DNA of 64,000 nt, taken from contig RBKR01000010.1 of the NCBI GenBank assembly GCA_004835665.1, forward strand, positions 496,001 to 560,000. The letters run 5' to 3'. This document shows positions 11,354-21,776 of this stretch, in pieces. Within the stretch, counting starts at the first letter, position 1. Each line of letters opens with the position of its first letter. This DNA comes from Phoma sp. XZ068 (Eukaryota > Ascomycota > Dothideomycetes > Pleosporales > Didymellaceae). The notes beneath the pieces were generated by a model. It searched no databases. It saw nothing but the letters and a program-made list of their open reading frames with translations, and was not told the origin of the DNA. Position numbers and translations under genes: made by a program.

Positions 11354-14207
11354 ATGTCTCAACAACACAACGCGCAATATCAACAAGACGAAGGTAGGGT
11401 CCAGCTTGCCCTTCTAGCCTATCGTTCAGATGAATTTCCAAGCCTGCGACGCGCTGCTGCAGCATTCAACGTTAATCATCATACCCTATCTAAACGTGCC
11501 AAGGGAATACCATTTCGACTCGAAACACGCGTGAACTGCCTCAAGCTTACTGCAATAGAGGAAGAGACGATTATCCAATACATACTTGACCTTGACGCGC
11601 GAGGCTTTGCGCCCCGGCTGTGTGAGGTGGCAGATATGGCTGATAAACTGTTGGGTGTGCGTGATGGAAAGCCAGTTGGCAAGCACTGGGCTGCGCGCTT
11701 TGTGACGCGCTCAGATAGGCTCAAGATGGCGTTCAATCGAGCAAAGGATAGGCAGAGGATAATGCAGGAAGATCCTGAGGTCATTGGCGCGTGGTTCAAG
11801 TTGGTAGAGGATACTAAAGCCAAGTACGGCGTCATGACGACGACGTGCACAACTTTGACGAGACTGGCTTCCAGATGGGCGTCATTGGGTCCATGAAGGT
11901 CGTCACAGGCTCTGATAGACGTACTCGACCAGAGCTCGTTCAGCCAGGAGATCGCGAGTGGGTTACAGTCATCCAGAGTATCTGCGCTGCTGGCCACGCA
12001 ACCCCGCCATTTATCATCTACAAAGGGCGTGTCCACATCTCTGCATGGTACGAGGAGGCAGATATACCGCGTAATTGGAAGCTCTCTGTCTCAGAGAACG
12101 GATGGACAAACAACGCGCTTGGCCTGGAGTGGTTGAAGCACTTTGACACGCATACAACAGCGCGTCAGGTGGGGGTATACCGGCTGCTCATTTTGGACGG
12201 TCACGAGAGCCACCTTAACCAGGAGTTCAAGGACTATTGCTTGGAGAACAAGATCCTTACGCTCTGTATGCCTCCCCATTCATCACACATCCTCCAGCCA
12301 CTTGATGTGGTCTGCTTCTCGCCATTGAAGCGGAAGTACTCCCAACGCGTCCGAGACTTGGCACGCCGACGCGTCTTCCACATCAACAAGGAAGGCTTCG
12401 AAACACCACACTCAGCGAGAACTCAATTTTTGGAATTACCATCACAAAAGCGTGCAAACACACCTGCCAGAGGCCGCAACGGTCTCTACAGGCCATCACA
12501 CGTCCCTCCGTGTAGGTTTGGTACCTGTAGAGCCGCCGTTGCGCCCCTGGCAGGCACAGACAAACAAACACTGCGAGCAAGCCACTTACAATGACATGTC
12601 CATCGAATGCAGCGGCAGCCATCTAGCCGCGACACAGCAACGCGAGACGCGACGACGGAGCCCAGACACCCCTTGAGCATCATGGTCGCAATACACACAC
12701 AACAGTCACCGATGGGCTTTCTGGTCAGCCCATCACCAACCGACAATGTCTGCGACGTCCCGCATCGACGAGCCCTCGGGCTGAACAGCATCATCTCTCA
12801 CGCGAATCACTTCACAGACACCCCGGCATGCTACCATCGGTGCCAAAACATACTTACTGATCACCAGACAGCCTCGTCCACTGTCGCCCCCACCCTGTGT
12901 CGAAGGAGTGGTGCCCCTTTGACACAACCCGACAAGGTCTGAAAAAATTCGCGCGAGAGCTCTCATGCTCAGTAAGCTCGACGACTCGCACGAGCGGAGC
13001 ATCGCTCTCGTAGAGCTGCGTCGCGACGCAATGCTGCTGCCGCTGCGCCCGGTGGCAGGTCACACCACACACCATGGCCACATAGGAACCTAGTGGGAGG
13101 CAATAAAACACAAAGGAACAAGAACGACGGAACCTAAACCAAGCCCTGAGGGCACGAGGGCAGGTGCAAATAGACGAAGCCGAGCATTAGGGGGAGACTG
13201 AAGGTACAGCGGACGCGACACACGAGGCAACGTGCCTCTACGAGCCTTGAAACAACGGTATACATATACGACTTCGAGTGCGGCACACGCACGGAAACAA
13301 CAGTTTGAGGAACACAAACACAGGCAAACACGTCACTTCTAGAGACGAAATGTACATAGTCGCAGATAGAAGCAAGACAACGGCAGGCCTCTGGGGACAG
13401 ATGGCTCTTTCGAGAGTGAAGTGGGGCGGTGCCGACTCACGTCTGCACTGCGTCCGCTGTCCGCCACGCCTGTCACTCCGGGCATAGCTGCGCAGAACGC
13501 GGCTGAAACCGAGTAGGAATGAAACCAAACCAAACCAAACCAAGGAAGGCTTCCTACCTGCCTTCAAGGACGCGTTTTTTGACGTATTCACACAGGCTAA
13601 TTGTCGAAAGGCCTTTGAGGCATCAGGACTAGTCCCTGTCAACGCGCAGGTAGTGTTGGATCGCCTGGAGACACGGTTGCGTACCCCGCCTCAACCCCCA
13701 CTACCAACAACCCCGTGGCAGTCGAAGACTCCAAGCAATACGCATGAATTTGGGTCTCAGTCAAAGCTTGTGAGCGAGTCTTTTACTCGGTCACCAGTTG
13801 CTGCCCAAGCTGGCTTCTCACAGCTTGTAAAGGGAGCTGAACTAATGCTGCATCAAAATGCGCTTCTTGCTGCCCGCAATACTGAGCTTGAAGAGCAATT
13901 GGCAGTGGTGACCAAGCGGAAAGGGCGCAAAAGGAAGCAGATTCAGCATGGGGGTACATTGGAGTATGGAGTAGGGTCAGCGCAGGTAGCTGCTGAGGCG
14001 TCTGTGGTGGCTTTGTCGTCCAAAAGGACTCGAGGTGGTGGTGATCAAGAAATAGCACAACCAGCTCTACGGCGCTGTGGGAACTGTGGAGGGACTGGGC
14101 ACAACGCTCGTACGTGCAAAAAGGATTCAGAAGACACTTCTGAATCAGATGCGAGCACAAGGTTCATAGGATCCTTGTTTGATAGCGATGAATCTGATAA
14201 TTCATAA
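11354..14207 (+). pseudogene. Pogo-like transposase split by a 1.14-kb insertion
   Basis: Begins MSQQHNAQYQQDEGRVQLAL at 11354. The helix-turn-helix (SLRRAAAAFNVNHHTLSKR) and second DNA-binding domain (RFVTRSDRLKMAFNRAKDR) are intact. A one-base shift near 11832 separates KAKYGV from DDDVHNFDETGF. DDE motifs FDETGF, LLILDGHESH and PLDVVCFSPLKRKY follow. At 12399, after HINKEGF, a retroelement-like insertion interrupts the gene; it resumes at 13541-13553 with KEGFLPAFKDAFFDVFTQ, then a coiled region and a complete CCHC knuckle CGNCGGTGHNARTC, with stop at 14205-14207. The subfamily differs from the other pogo copies in the window. Confidence 0.87.
12400..13540 (+). mobile_element. Non-LTR-like insertion, 1.14 kb, with 13-bp target duplication and AAACC-repeat tail
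   Basis: The direct repeat CAAGGAAGGCTTC flanks it exactly (12387-12399 and 13541-13553), and the insertion ends on the plus strand in tandem AAACC units (13522-13540). That is the signature of target-primed reverse transcription by a LINE or a LINE-mobilised SINE. The tail differs from that of the LINE at 33163-39155 (AACC units) and I find no sequence shared with it. No reverse transcriptase motif and no convincing ORF is visible on either strand, so it is a 5'-truncated 3' region or a non-coding element of an unrecognised family. Confidence 0.75.
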
Positions 14208-14302
14208 CTAGTGTTAGTCGTGCCAAGAGATTTTGTCGCTCTCGGTGGGTTGTCGCTCTCGGTGGGTTGTCGCTCTCGGTGGTGGTTTACGTTAATGATT
14301 AA

Positions 14303-14628
14303 CTAGATTAAGCAGTATCTAAAGTATCTTTTTTGCACGTACGCGAGTTGTGCACAGTCTCTCTGCACCTCTTGCGGCGCGCCCAGAGCCTGGCGGCTAA
14401 CGCTTGATCGCTCTCTATCTTGACGCTGTTCACGCTCTATCTGCTGGTCTGCCTCCTTTTGAGCAAGTACATCCTCTCCAGCCCCCTTTGTTAAGGTCCC
14501 CTGCTTCTGTATCCGCCTCTTTTTGCGCTGCCTACGCTTGGTTGCTGCCTCGTTAGCTCTCTCAAGGCTGGTGATCCGATCGCGCATTAGCTCAGCCGAG
14601 AGCATCATCACCTCTGCCCCTTTCTTGA
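14303..14628 (-). pseudogene. Inverted tail fragment of the same pogo subfamily as at 5861-6691
   Basis: The minus strand reads KKGAEVMMLSAELMRDRITS, then a basic coiled region, closely matching the tail at 6100-6300. The end DTLDTA plus stop is also shared. A shift before the zinc-knuckle region makes the open frame run out as AQLAYVQKRYFRYCLI instead of the CCHC knuckle. It starts abruptly at 14628 inside the PD-(D/E)XK gene; the junction lies in a TTCAAGAA-type stretch that both partners could share. The left end abuts the third pogo element. Confidence 0.75.
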
Positions 14629-15960
14629 AGCGTGCGCAGGCGGTTGAAGTATGCCATTGCCCAGACGGATAACTGCACCTCGCCGTTCTCCTTGCTGCCG
14701 TCGGGCGACTTAGTCGATGCCGATGGCGACGGGATTGTAGCAGAGAGGCGAATAGTCGGATGGATTGATGGTCCGTTGGAGTGGTCGAAGAGAAATGGCC
14801 AGCCGGATGATGACCTGGTCTTCGGAGAAGAGCGGCGGTCCGAGGATGAAGGCATAATCAATCATCTTGTTCTTCAAAAGCTCGCCGTACTTGTTCCCGG
14901 GGACCAGCTCCTTGATAACGCGCGCAGTCGTGATATTGTGGTATTTGAAACCAGGGCGGCTACGGACCACTTGTTCTAACATCCGGCTGTGCACCCGTTC
15001 GTTCCAGGTGGGCTCATGGACGTATTTGGTTTTGCAAATGCAGTCGAGTCCCGAATCCCTCTTAAGGCTTTGAATTCGTCCATTAACTGTTCCGTAGTCA
15101 TGCTGTTCGCTTTCGTCTCCACGAAAAGGTCCAAATCGTCGATATCGCCGCCGGCATCGTTTTTAACCTCATCCTAGTGGAAATGTGAGCGAAGGGATTG
15201 GAGATGGTGCGGACGGGCTCGTACCTCAATTCCCAGCGGAATAACGCTAGGGGCACACGAGCTAGGCTTTGGATTGCCTTGTAAAGTCCCCGCACGTCCT
15301 CTGGTACGTCCGCAGGCGATTTCACCGTCTTTAGGACTACCGTCTTCTCTGCGACCCGAAGGTCAACCATTCTTTTGGTCGGACTGCGCGATCGCGCCTT
15401 CGAGCCGGTTAATTCGGTGACAGACGACGCTGGCCGGTCTATGTCTTCTCTGACGATGCCCAGTCCGCTTCGGATGTGCTAGGCGTCAATGCTGGCATTG
15501 CTGTATCGTCCAGAACCGGAACAGGCATGGTAGGAGTAGGCGGAGCTGGAGTGGGTATGCGCCTGGCACGAGCTGGCCGTGGCGTGGCATTGGGGTCCAT
15601 GACATCCTCCACCGCCGACGCTTTGTTCATGTCCCCTGCCTTCCTTGCAGCGACTCTACTCGATATCTTCGATAGCGGTCGTGAGGCGTACGACATGACG
15701 GGTGCGGCTGCGTTCGGCGCTCGTCGTCGCTTGGGCGGGCGCGAATCGCTGAGGGGGCCGATCTTTGCGAGCGCAGCTTGCCTTCGTTTGGGTCTGGAGT
15801 AGGATGTGGGCGGAGAAGGGAGAAGGGAGGATGGAAGTTGAGTCTGCTCAGACGCGGGGTGCTGCCTTCGAGGCTTCTACAGGTAGTCTGCAGGGATTTG
15901 CGGGTCGGGCGGCGGCTCAAAGTCACCGCCCGCCTCGAGAACGGCCGTTAGCTATGTGTC
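14629..15960 (-). pseudogene. Fungal PD-(D/E)XK nuclease-like gene, truncated and frameshifted
   Basis: Minus-strand segments match the fungal PD-(D/E)XK nuclease-like family (PF20516). A basic, Pro-rich N terminus (RPKRRQAALAKIGP, about 15790) is followed by EDVRGLYKAIQSLARV (about 15290), TWNERVHSRMLEQVV (about 14995), YHNITTARVIKELVPGNKYG, KMIDYAFILGP and NPVAIGIDTKSPDGS (about 14710), the last holding the D/E-x-K catalytic motif. These lie in different frames; single-base shifts occur near 15440, near 15030 and inside the D-T-K motif itself near 14710. A probable intron lies around 15170-15222. The C terminus is cut at 14628 by the pogo fragment after YFNRLRTL. The family often has many copies in transposon-rich fungal DNA; its cellular role is unknown. 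Confidence 0.72.
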
Positions 15961-16593
15961 GGCAAGAGCCATGGGCGCAGCGTTAAGGATGGAGGCCAGC
16001 AAGAGTGGAAGCGTCGGGAAAGAGCTAGAGTAGAGATGGTTCGTGATGTAAGAGATGTGGTGACGATGAGGCTATCTCGCTATGTTGTGACAAAGCGGTT
16101 TGCTGTGCCAGCATCCGCCAAGCCGAGACCAAACTTGGCTTTGATCTTCATGCAAGCCTCAAACCTGGGGCTCGCGGTGACGATGGCCGAATCGTGCAAG
16201 CAGATTGGCACCGAAACGGGCTTCTAACACGTGGGGAGGACGCTTTCCAGCCCCTCTGTCTCCTCTATCTGTGACTCCGGAACGCAACCTGCCGTCCTCC
16301 AGACAGTCATGTGGACCGATGCTCACCTATTGGCGTCAGGGGCAGACTGGGCGAGTACGCGCCGGTACCGTCTGCATGGCTCCGCGGCGAGTTGGAGTCT
16401 GCCTCGTGTGACTCTCTAGTGAAATCGTTCCTTGCACCTAGGGCATTCCACGCCAATCGTCTTCCGTGGCCTCGGGAAGAGTTCCGCGAGCTTCATGCGC
16501 GATCGCCACGCAGACCACCCCACCAAGGTTGCGCACCTTTATATAGATAACTTAACACCACAACAAGTTACTGTATTGTACAAGGGCTGCTCA
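15961..16593. other. Intergenic, nothing recognised
   Basis: Only short open frames without recognisable domains. This stretch presumably held the 5' flank of the PD-(D/E)XK gene. No terminal repeats, tRNA or promoter signature could be assigned. Confidence 0.4.
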
Positions 16594-19482
16594 GATTTGT
16601 CCCCAAGGTTTTGAGATTTGTCCCCAAGAAAATCGCAACTCCACGCTTCGCAGCGCAATTCAACCGCAATATCCACTGTGATTTTTAGTTTTGAAGCTGG
16701 CCACATATGACTTATGCTCTGAATTACTTCCCATATCATATACAAGATTTCTAATAGTGAGGGTAATGGGCTATCTGAAGTTGAAGTGGACAATTACTCT
16801 GACCAAGTCACCAATTTCCACGTGCATTTTAACCATAATGCAGACCACCTTTGGTACTTCCAAGTACCGGAAAAGATTCTGCAAACCCCGAACGCTCTCT
16901 AACGATAGAAACTTACTGCCTCCTCAAACAATTGAGGCACTTCAACTGCAGAAGAATTGGCTTAAGAATCGCGTAGTTGAGAGCTCATTCCTCCGGGTGT
17001 GCGCACACGTGACGGGGAAGGCGTCAACATCCCAATTGTTTAATTCACTCAACTTCTCAGACTAGCCTGAATAGGAAATTTACTGTCTGTATTACTGTTA
17101 CTGTCCGTAAATCGACCTATTGTGAGCGGACCGTACGTAACAACGCCCGATTACGGACCGTAAAACGCACTCAGGGGGTGAACCGTACCGTAATACGTCT
17201 CGTTGGACACGCTGTGAGCGGGCAGAACGTCGGGAAAGAACCCACATAATTATACAGCCTCAGTTCGATTTATAAGACACAGATATGCGATAAATGCACA
17301 TTAGTTTACCGACGTGTAGTTCATCACCTGATGGACTTTTCACTGCACAAAATGACGAAATCATGTACACTTACGACAATTCAGTATGCCAAAAGTTGAG
17401 ACGTGGCTGCAGCCCCGCTGAAGTGCAGTCAAAGAGTAACAACGTGGACTCTGATGATATCACAGTGCAGTCCTGTGATTTGAGAAAGTGGGCAAGATGT
17501 GACAGCGGTGGAAGCTGGCCAAGAAACGGTGGGCAACAGCGAGGGTGCAGGGAGCAAGTAGGAGTGGAAATCAATCGGGGCCTCGATCGCCATTAGATAG
17601 CGACATGTCTCGCTCAGTGCTTACGCTGACAGAAGAGCTACCATCAGTAAGCGATGGTTGTTCCCAGGCCGTAATGATAGGATTACGGTGTGACATAAGG
17701 ACTAGCGAGGGCGAAGGCAGCAACGACATAAGCAAGGCAGGAGGTAAATACGACAGGCAGAAAACTTGATGAGTAGTAAGCAACACAGGCAGTAAGCATG
17801 ACAGGAGGTAATCATGACACGCGGTAAGCAAGACAAGAAGTAAGCAAGACAAGAAGTAAGCAAGACAAGAAGTAAGCAAGACAAGAAGTAAGCAAGACAA
17901 GAAGTAAGCAAGACAAGAAGTAAGCAAGACAAGAAGTAAGCAAGACAAGAAGTAAGCAAGACCGTAACAATTGAATGTGATCGACTCCCTGAATATGGCT
18001 CCGCCCGAGTTTGCGCAGTTCAGCTCTATAAGCAATGGATGTTGTCAAATGAAGTTTGCAAAGATGCGTTGACATAGGTTGTCGCGGCAAACGCAGCCGC
18101 TGTAGGTATCGATGGAAAACTGCGCTGAGTTGCTATCTAGCTAAGAGAAGAGTATATATACATGCTCTGTAACGTGCTAAGCCATAACAGTCTGAGTACC
18201 CCTAATGAGGCCGAGCACGGTCCGATACTGTAACATAGGTATCAGCAGATACGCAACGAGATTCCGCCTTTCTTTTGAGAAACTACAGACTGAATTTGCT
18301 CTCATTAGTGCTGCACAAGAGACGACAGTGGTAAACTGGAACAAGATTGACGCACACACTATAATAAAAGACTAGGAAACAATACACGCGAGTCTCTTTG
18401 ACCAAGCTACTGGTGTTGATTTACGTTCTACGTGAGAGTTTGTCCTTCCTTCTCGTTGCCGCAACAGAAGGCGATCATCGATTCCTCCGCTACACTAGGA
18501 TGCAAGGCTCTGATGATTCATAAGCACATGAGTTATACAAGCGCTGCCGACCAGGTCTGTTGGCACATGTGTTTTGCAGATATCGGCATGCTCATCTGTT
18601 TCGTGAGCGCCAGTTTTTGTTTTTGAAGTGTTGAGACTTTGAGACATGTAGCGACTATCGTACACAGTAATGCGGTCGAAAGAGCGTAGGTGATTCCACA
18701 TGGCGCACGCTGTGAAGCCAGCACTGCGCAGATGAGGCACTGGCCATACAGAGGAGAGCGTTTTAATGTTTGCTGGCCGACACAATGCCACGACGTGCAG
18801 CAGGAGTAGTGATGAGAAGTATCAATAGCTGATGGGGACCACCCCTCCGCCGGGTTTGTTGGCTCAGGTGACTCTTGATCCTGTTACTTTGCTGAGAATC
18901 AGCGAAGCCGCCGATGGCCCAGTTTGATGACAGACCGTCGTCCGAGTCCCACGTGGTGTTATGAGCCAGCCTTTGATCAGCACCGAGGCGGTGTCAGTTG
19001 ACCAATCGAATGTCTGATATATTGATGGATAGATGGTCAGCAGCTTTGTTTCATTTCGCAGCTTCAGTGACAGCAGTTATAAAAAGTTCCTGCCCTCGAT
19101 TGCAATAGTCTGACATAGACCATATCACCGCTGTGTGCCCTGCTGATCTATTGTCTTTATCGAATATCAGCTGGACTGACAGGTTCAACATGTCGGAGTC
19201 CCGCACATTTCATGATGTGGAGAGAGGGGGCAACAGGGTCATGAAGGCTTATTCAAGCCCGGCTGATGTGTTCTACCGGTCGATAGTTGTTTCTGTTCAG
19301 TCCTCAGACTTCAGCACCAACATAACATTGAATATCTGCCAGTGGCTGCAATGATCTTTACAAGCCATTGCGCGTCCCAGGAAACGAGCGGCAGGAAGTA
19401 CCTGCAGAGCAGAGACGAAAGTGAGCAATCAGTCCTGAGTTGAAATTGGAGGGACAAACCCCAAGAATAGGGGACAAATCAC
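16594..19482. mobile_element. Probable decayed or non-autonomous MULE-like element
   Basis: The left end has two GATTTGTCCCC units (16594-16632) and the right end has the inverse GGGACAAACCCC and GGGGACAAATC (19451-19480). The intact MULE at 23791-26652 has the same GATTTGTCCCCCC units arrayed in its 67-bp terminal repeats. No 9-bp target duplication could be found and the ends have diverged. Inside there is no transposase, only short ORFs and the 16-bp minisatellite at 17728-17964. It may be a non-autonomous element mobilised by the MULE transposase; chance pairing of two solo termini cannot be excluded. Confidence 0.45.
17728..17964. repeat. 16-bp minisatellite, about 15 units
   Basis: Unit GTAAGCAAGACAAGAA. 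Eight identical copies run from 17824 to 17951, with a partial ninth to about 17964. To the left, six diverged 16-bp units (starting 17728, 17744, 17760, 17776, 17792, 17808) keep the register, e.g. GTAAGCATGACAGGAG and GTAATCATGACACGCG. The left end is old and the right end homogenised. The Leu/Cys/Ser-rich minus-strand ORFs over it result from the repeat (16 is not a multiple of 3) and are not a gene. Confidence 0.95.
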
Positions 19483-19547
19483 AACAGCATATCCACAAGT
19501 CTTAAGGGGGACTGAAGCTGGGTTCCTTGTATCTATAGACTGAATGT

Positions 19548-20192
19548 CTACTCACGTTTTCGCCTCTTACATGGGCCATGACCTTTCCAAGCTTCTGACA
19601 CCGCCACGCCTGCAGCACGCTTAGACCGCGGCGCAGGTACATCAAAGCCGTCCGCTGGCGGAAGCAGGTCTTGTCTCCTTCGTCCATGAACAACATTACG
19701 TGTGTCCCCAACGTCAGCGTACTGCGCTTGGAGAGCATTGTTCGAGTGTCGGTCTAGCACATGACCCGGCAGATCGGTTGCTGAAAGCATCTGTGATGGA
19801 CTTGACGGAGACATGGTCGTGGGTGGATCGTCCTTATTAGGCGCTCCAACCTCCTTTTCCGGTGTCGATGTTTCGCTCAAGGCAGCTCGGTAGCTTTGAT
19901 GGTCGGTGAGTGATGGATCTGTTCTGTTACGTCGCTCGCAGTGGTGTATTTCTCGTTCGATCTGTGCGTCGATATCTCGTTGATCATGTTCGTAGGTCTC
20001 AACCGCGTTCCAGGGCGAGGGTATCGTCAAGGTCTCCGTGATAGCATAGATGAGTGTTTGTCCGGGAATGACGACGTTGCACAAAGCGTGCCTTTCTTCC
20101 ATTCCTGCAAGATCGTCCTTGAGGGAGTTTCGCAGGTCGGATGCTAGCCAGGATAGAATCATTATTAAGATGTGGCCTTTTTCGTGAGACAA
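19548..20192 (-). CDS. Hypothetical protein whose C terminus matches the MULE transposase tail
   Basis: A 214-residue open frame (MSHEKGHILIMILSWLASD...). No catalytic domain is recognised. The last residues, SKRAAGVAVSEAWKGHGP then KRRKRE, align with the C terminus of the MULE protein at 26400-26477 (PKRAAAVAAPEAWKDLGP then KRRRCE), and similarity continues past the stop (GTGAGTAGACA, then a TATAGA/CAG..CCCCCTT stretch). It is therefore most likely the 3' remnant of a related MULE gene whose 5' part has decayed. The middle is Pro/Ser-rich and low in information. Calling it expressed would be unsafe. Confidence 0.4.
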   Translation of the reverse strand: MSHEKGHILIMILSWLASDLRNSLKDDLAGMEERHALCNVVIPGQTLIYAITETLTIPSPWNAVETYEHDQRDIDAQIEREIHHCERRNRTDPSLTDHQSYRAALSETSTPEKEVGAPNKDDPPTTMSPSSPSQMLSATDLPGHVLDRHSNNALQAQYADVGDTRNVVHGRRRQDLLPPADGFDVPAPRSKRAAGVAVSEAWKGHGPCKRRKRE

Positions 20193-21776
20193 AGCGAAGA
20201 GCAGACTGGTTCGGTAGAACGGCCTGTTGATGCCGGAACGAAACAGTACTTGGTCAGGAGCTCAAGAAGTGCTTCCCGTGTAGCCATACGTTGTATGGTT
20301 ACAGCACAACTTCAGCGGCTGTACCTTGCCATGACTGTGTCAGCAAGAACCAGGAATACTTGCGACCAGACAATGCGAAGGGGGTCATCGCTAGTGACCA
20401 TTGTGCGAAACCGCGTCACGTCACGTGGCGAGCCATGAGAGGCAAATGTCATGCGCATTATGCTGATTTGTCGAGCTCCGGCGGTCATCAGGTTCAGTCT
20501 CCTCAAGTCAGACTTCGGACTTTGACGCTGACCGTCAGCATAATTCCGCTGACAAGGTCAGCCAAGCTTCTGATGCTTTTGCTGACTCCAAGGGCGGGGC
20601 AGCCCTTGCGTCCAAAGCCTTTCACCCCGCTGACGCTGCTGCTGACCGTCAGCACTCTCCTGCCAATAAGCTGTGCCAAGCTTCTTACAGTTTTGCTGAC
20701 GGTCAGCACTCTCTCACTGCTAAGCTACGTCATGTTTGGTGCTTATGCTGACCATCACCAGCATCCTCGACTCAAGCTAGACCAACGTCGTTGTCGCTTC
20801 GGTGCCCACTTGATCGGTGTGCTTGGGTGAGAACCGTCAACACGTGCAGCCACTTGCCACGATCGTGCCAAGCGTGATGATGCCTAGCGTTTGCTAGTCC
20901 GTCTTTGGTTGGTTGTCCTGTCAACTTCCGGTCTCGGATGGGAACCGAGAACGTGCTGTGGCTGTGTCGTATCAACCTTCCACTCAAGGAAGAGAGCGAT
21001 GTAGTTTGGGTCGGCAGATATCTGGGTTGAAACAGATGTTGCAAGAGGCACACGAGAGAGCGGAGTTCTAGCTTCTTGAAAGAATCTTTTTCAGTTCTCT
21101 TGCTGACCAAAATCATGGTACTGAGGGCCTCTATCTCCAGCCGTCGTCACCTGAGTTGACGTTTCCATGTACGGAAACCTCATACACCTTCCCATCCACT
21201 TATGAGGATGATTATGATGAGTACGTCGAGGACTGTGGCAAGGGCTCGTGCCTAGGTTCTGCAAGTACACACCTATAACACATGGCTGCTCTTAGGCAAA
21301 GACTGCAGTACTAAAGCCCAGCACACCTTCACTTCAACCATTTAGTGTTGGACTTCCTTTTTCTGAATTGACTTTAGCACCCGAAGATTCTTCATTGTTG
21401 ACAGCTAATACTTCGTCAACCTATCGCACGGCTGAGTGGGGGTGCCGTAGGCGCGAGGAGAAAAGAAGGGGTGTGTAGATTGTAGTGTTGTTCTAGCATT
21501 TTAGCTCGGCTCATGTTGGGCCTAGCATGGCACAATCAGCAGCAGAGTCCATGCTCACGACGGCGCTTGACCTGTGACACATTGCGTGTATTCCTAAGAC
21601 CGACAGAACAGTGCTTACGGACATTTGCTGAAGTACGACTTCAACACTGACAATGCTGCATAAAGCTGCTACAACGGGCTATCTGCTATCGGTCACACAC
21701 ACCCTGTTACCCTCACAGACCAAGCAAGTTGCGAGTGCTCGAGGTGAGACACGGCCCACTCCAGAGCAAAATGATC
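20193..21776. other. Intergenic, mostly unassigned; holds a palindromic tandem duplication
   Basis: Short ORFs only, none with recognisable domains. The single structure is the GCTGAC/GTCAGC palindrome array at 20527-20707 (listed separately). A Glu/Asp-rich reading around 21200 (EDDYDEYVEDCG) is short and closed on both sides. The right end is the 3' flank of the chromate transporter gene. Confidence 0.4.
20527..20707. repeat. Diverged 114-bp tandem duplication with GCTGAC-N-GTCAGC palindromes
   Basis: GCTGACCGTCAGC occurs at 20527-20539 and 20641-20653; GCTGACAAGGTCAGC at 20548-20562; GCTGACGGTCAGC at 20695-20707. Each 114-bp half then runs through a CCAAGCTTCT and a TTTTGCTGAC block. The repeated odd palindrome could be a protein-binding site or a small hairpin element. 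No function can be assigned. Confidence 0.75.

Larger units (their letters stand above)
11262..14287 (+). mobile_element. Third pogo-like transposon, with an internal retroelement insertion
   Basis: Left end AACCACCACCGAGAGCGAC with three tandem ACCGAGAGCGACAACCC-type units (11262-11325), mirrored at 14225-14287. TA lies just outside (11260-11261; 14288-14289), and a further ATTAACG is shared outside both ends. Without the 1.15-kb insertion and its duplicated target the element would be about 1.87 kb, the same size as the other pogo copies. It sits 62 bp right of the previous element and directly next to the inverted transposase fragment at 14303-14628. Confidence 0.85.

Noticed and set aside
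12400..13540. Coding gene within the insertion
   Set aside because: Frames are short, overlap on both strands and show no domain; the flanking duplication and tail explain the segment better.
6973..17217. 14-bp identity CGTTGGACACGCTG at 6973 and 17203
   Set aside because: Several exact 14-mers are expected by chance in 64 kb and the flanks do not align.
17728..17964. CRISPR-like array
   Set aside because: Units are contiguous 16-mers without spacers, in a eukaryotic genome.
17571..18090. Leu/Cys/Ser-rich open frames on the minus strand, 85-154 residues
   Set aside because: They lie over the 16-bp minisatellite; the amino-acid pattern is forced by the repeat, with no start context or domain.
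19548..20192. End of the 16594-19482 element
   Set aside because: The GGGGACAAATC units at 19471-19482 point the wrong way to be the 3' terminus of this minus-strand ORF.
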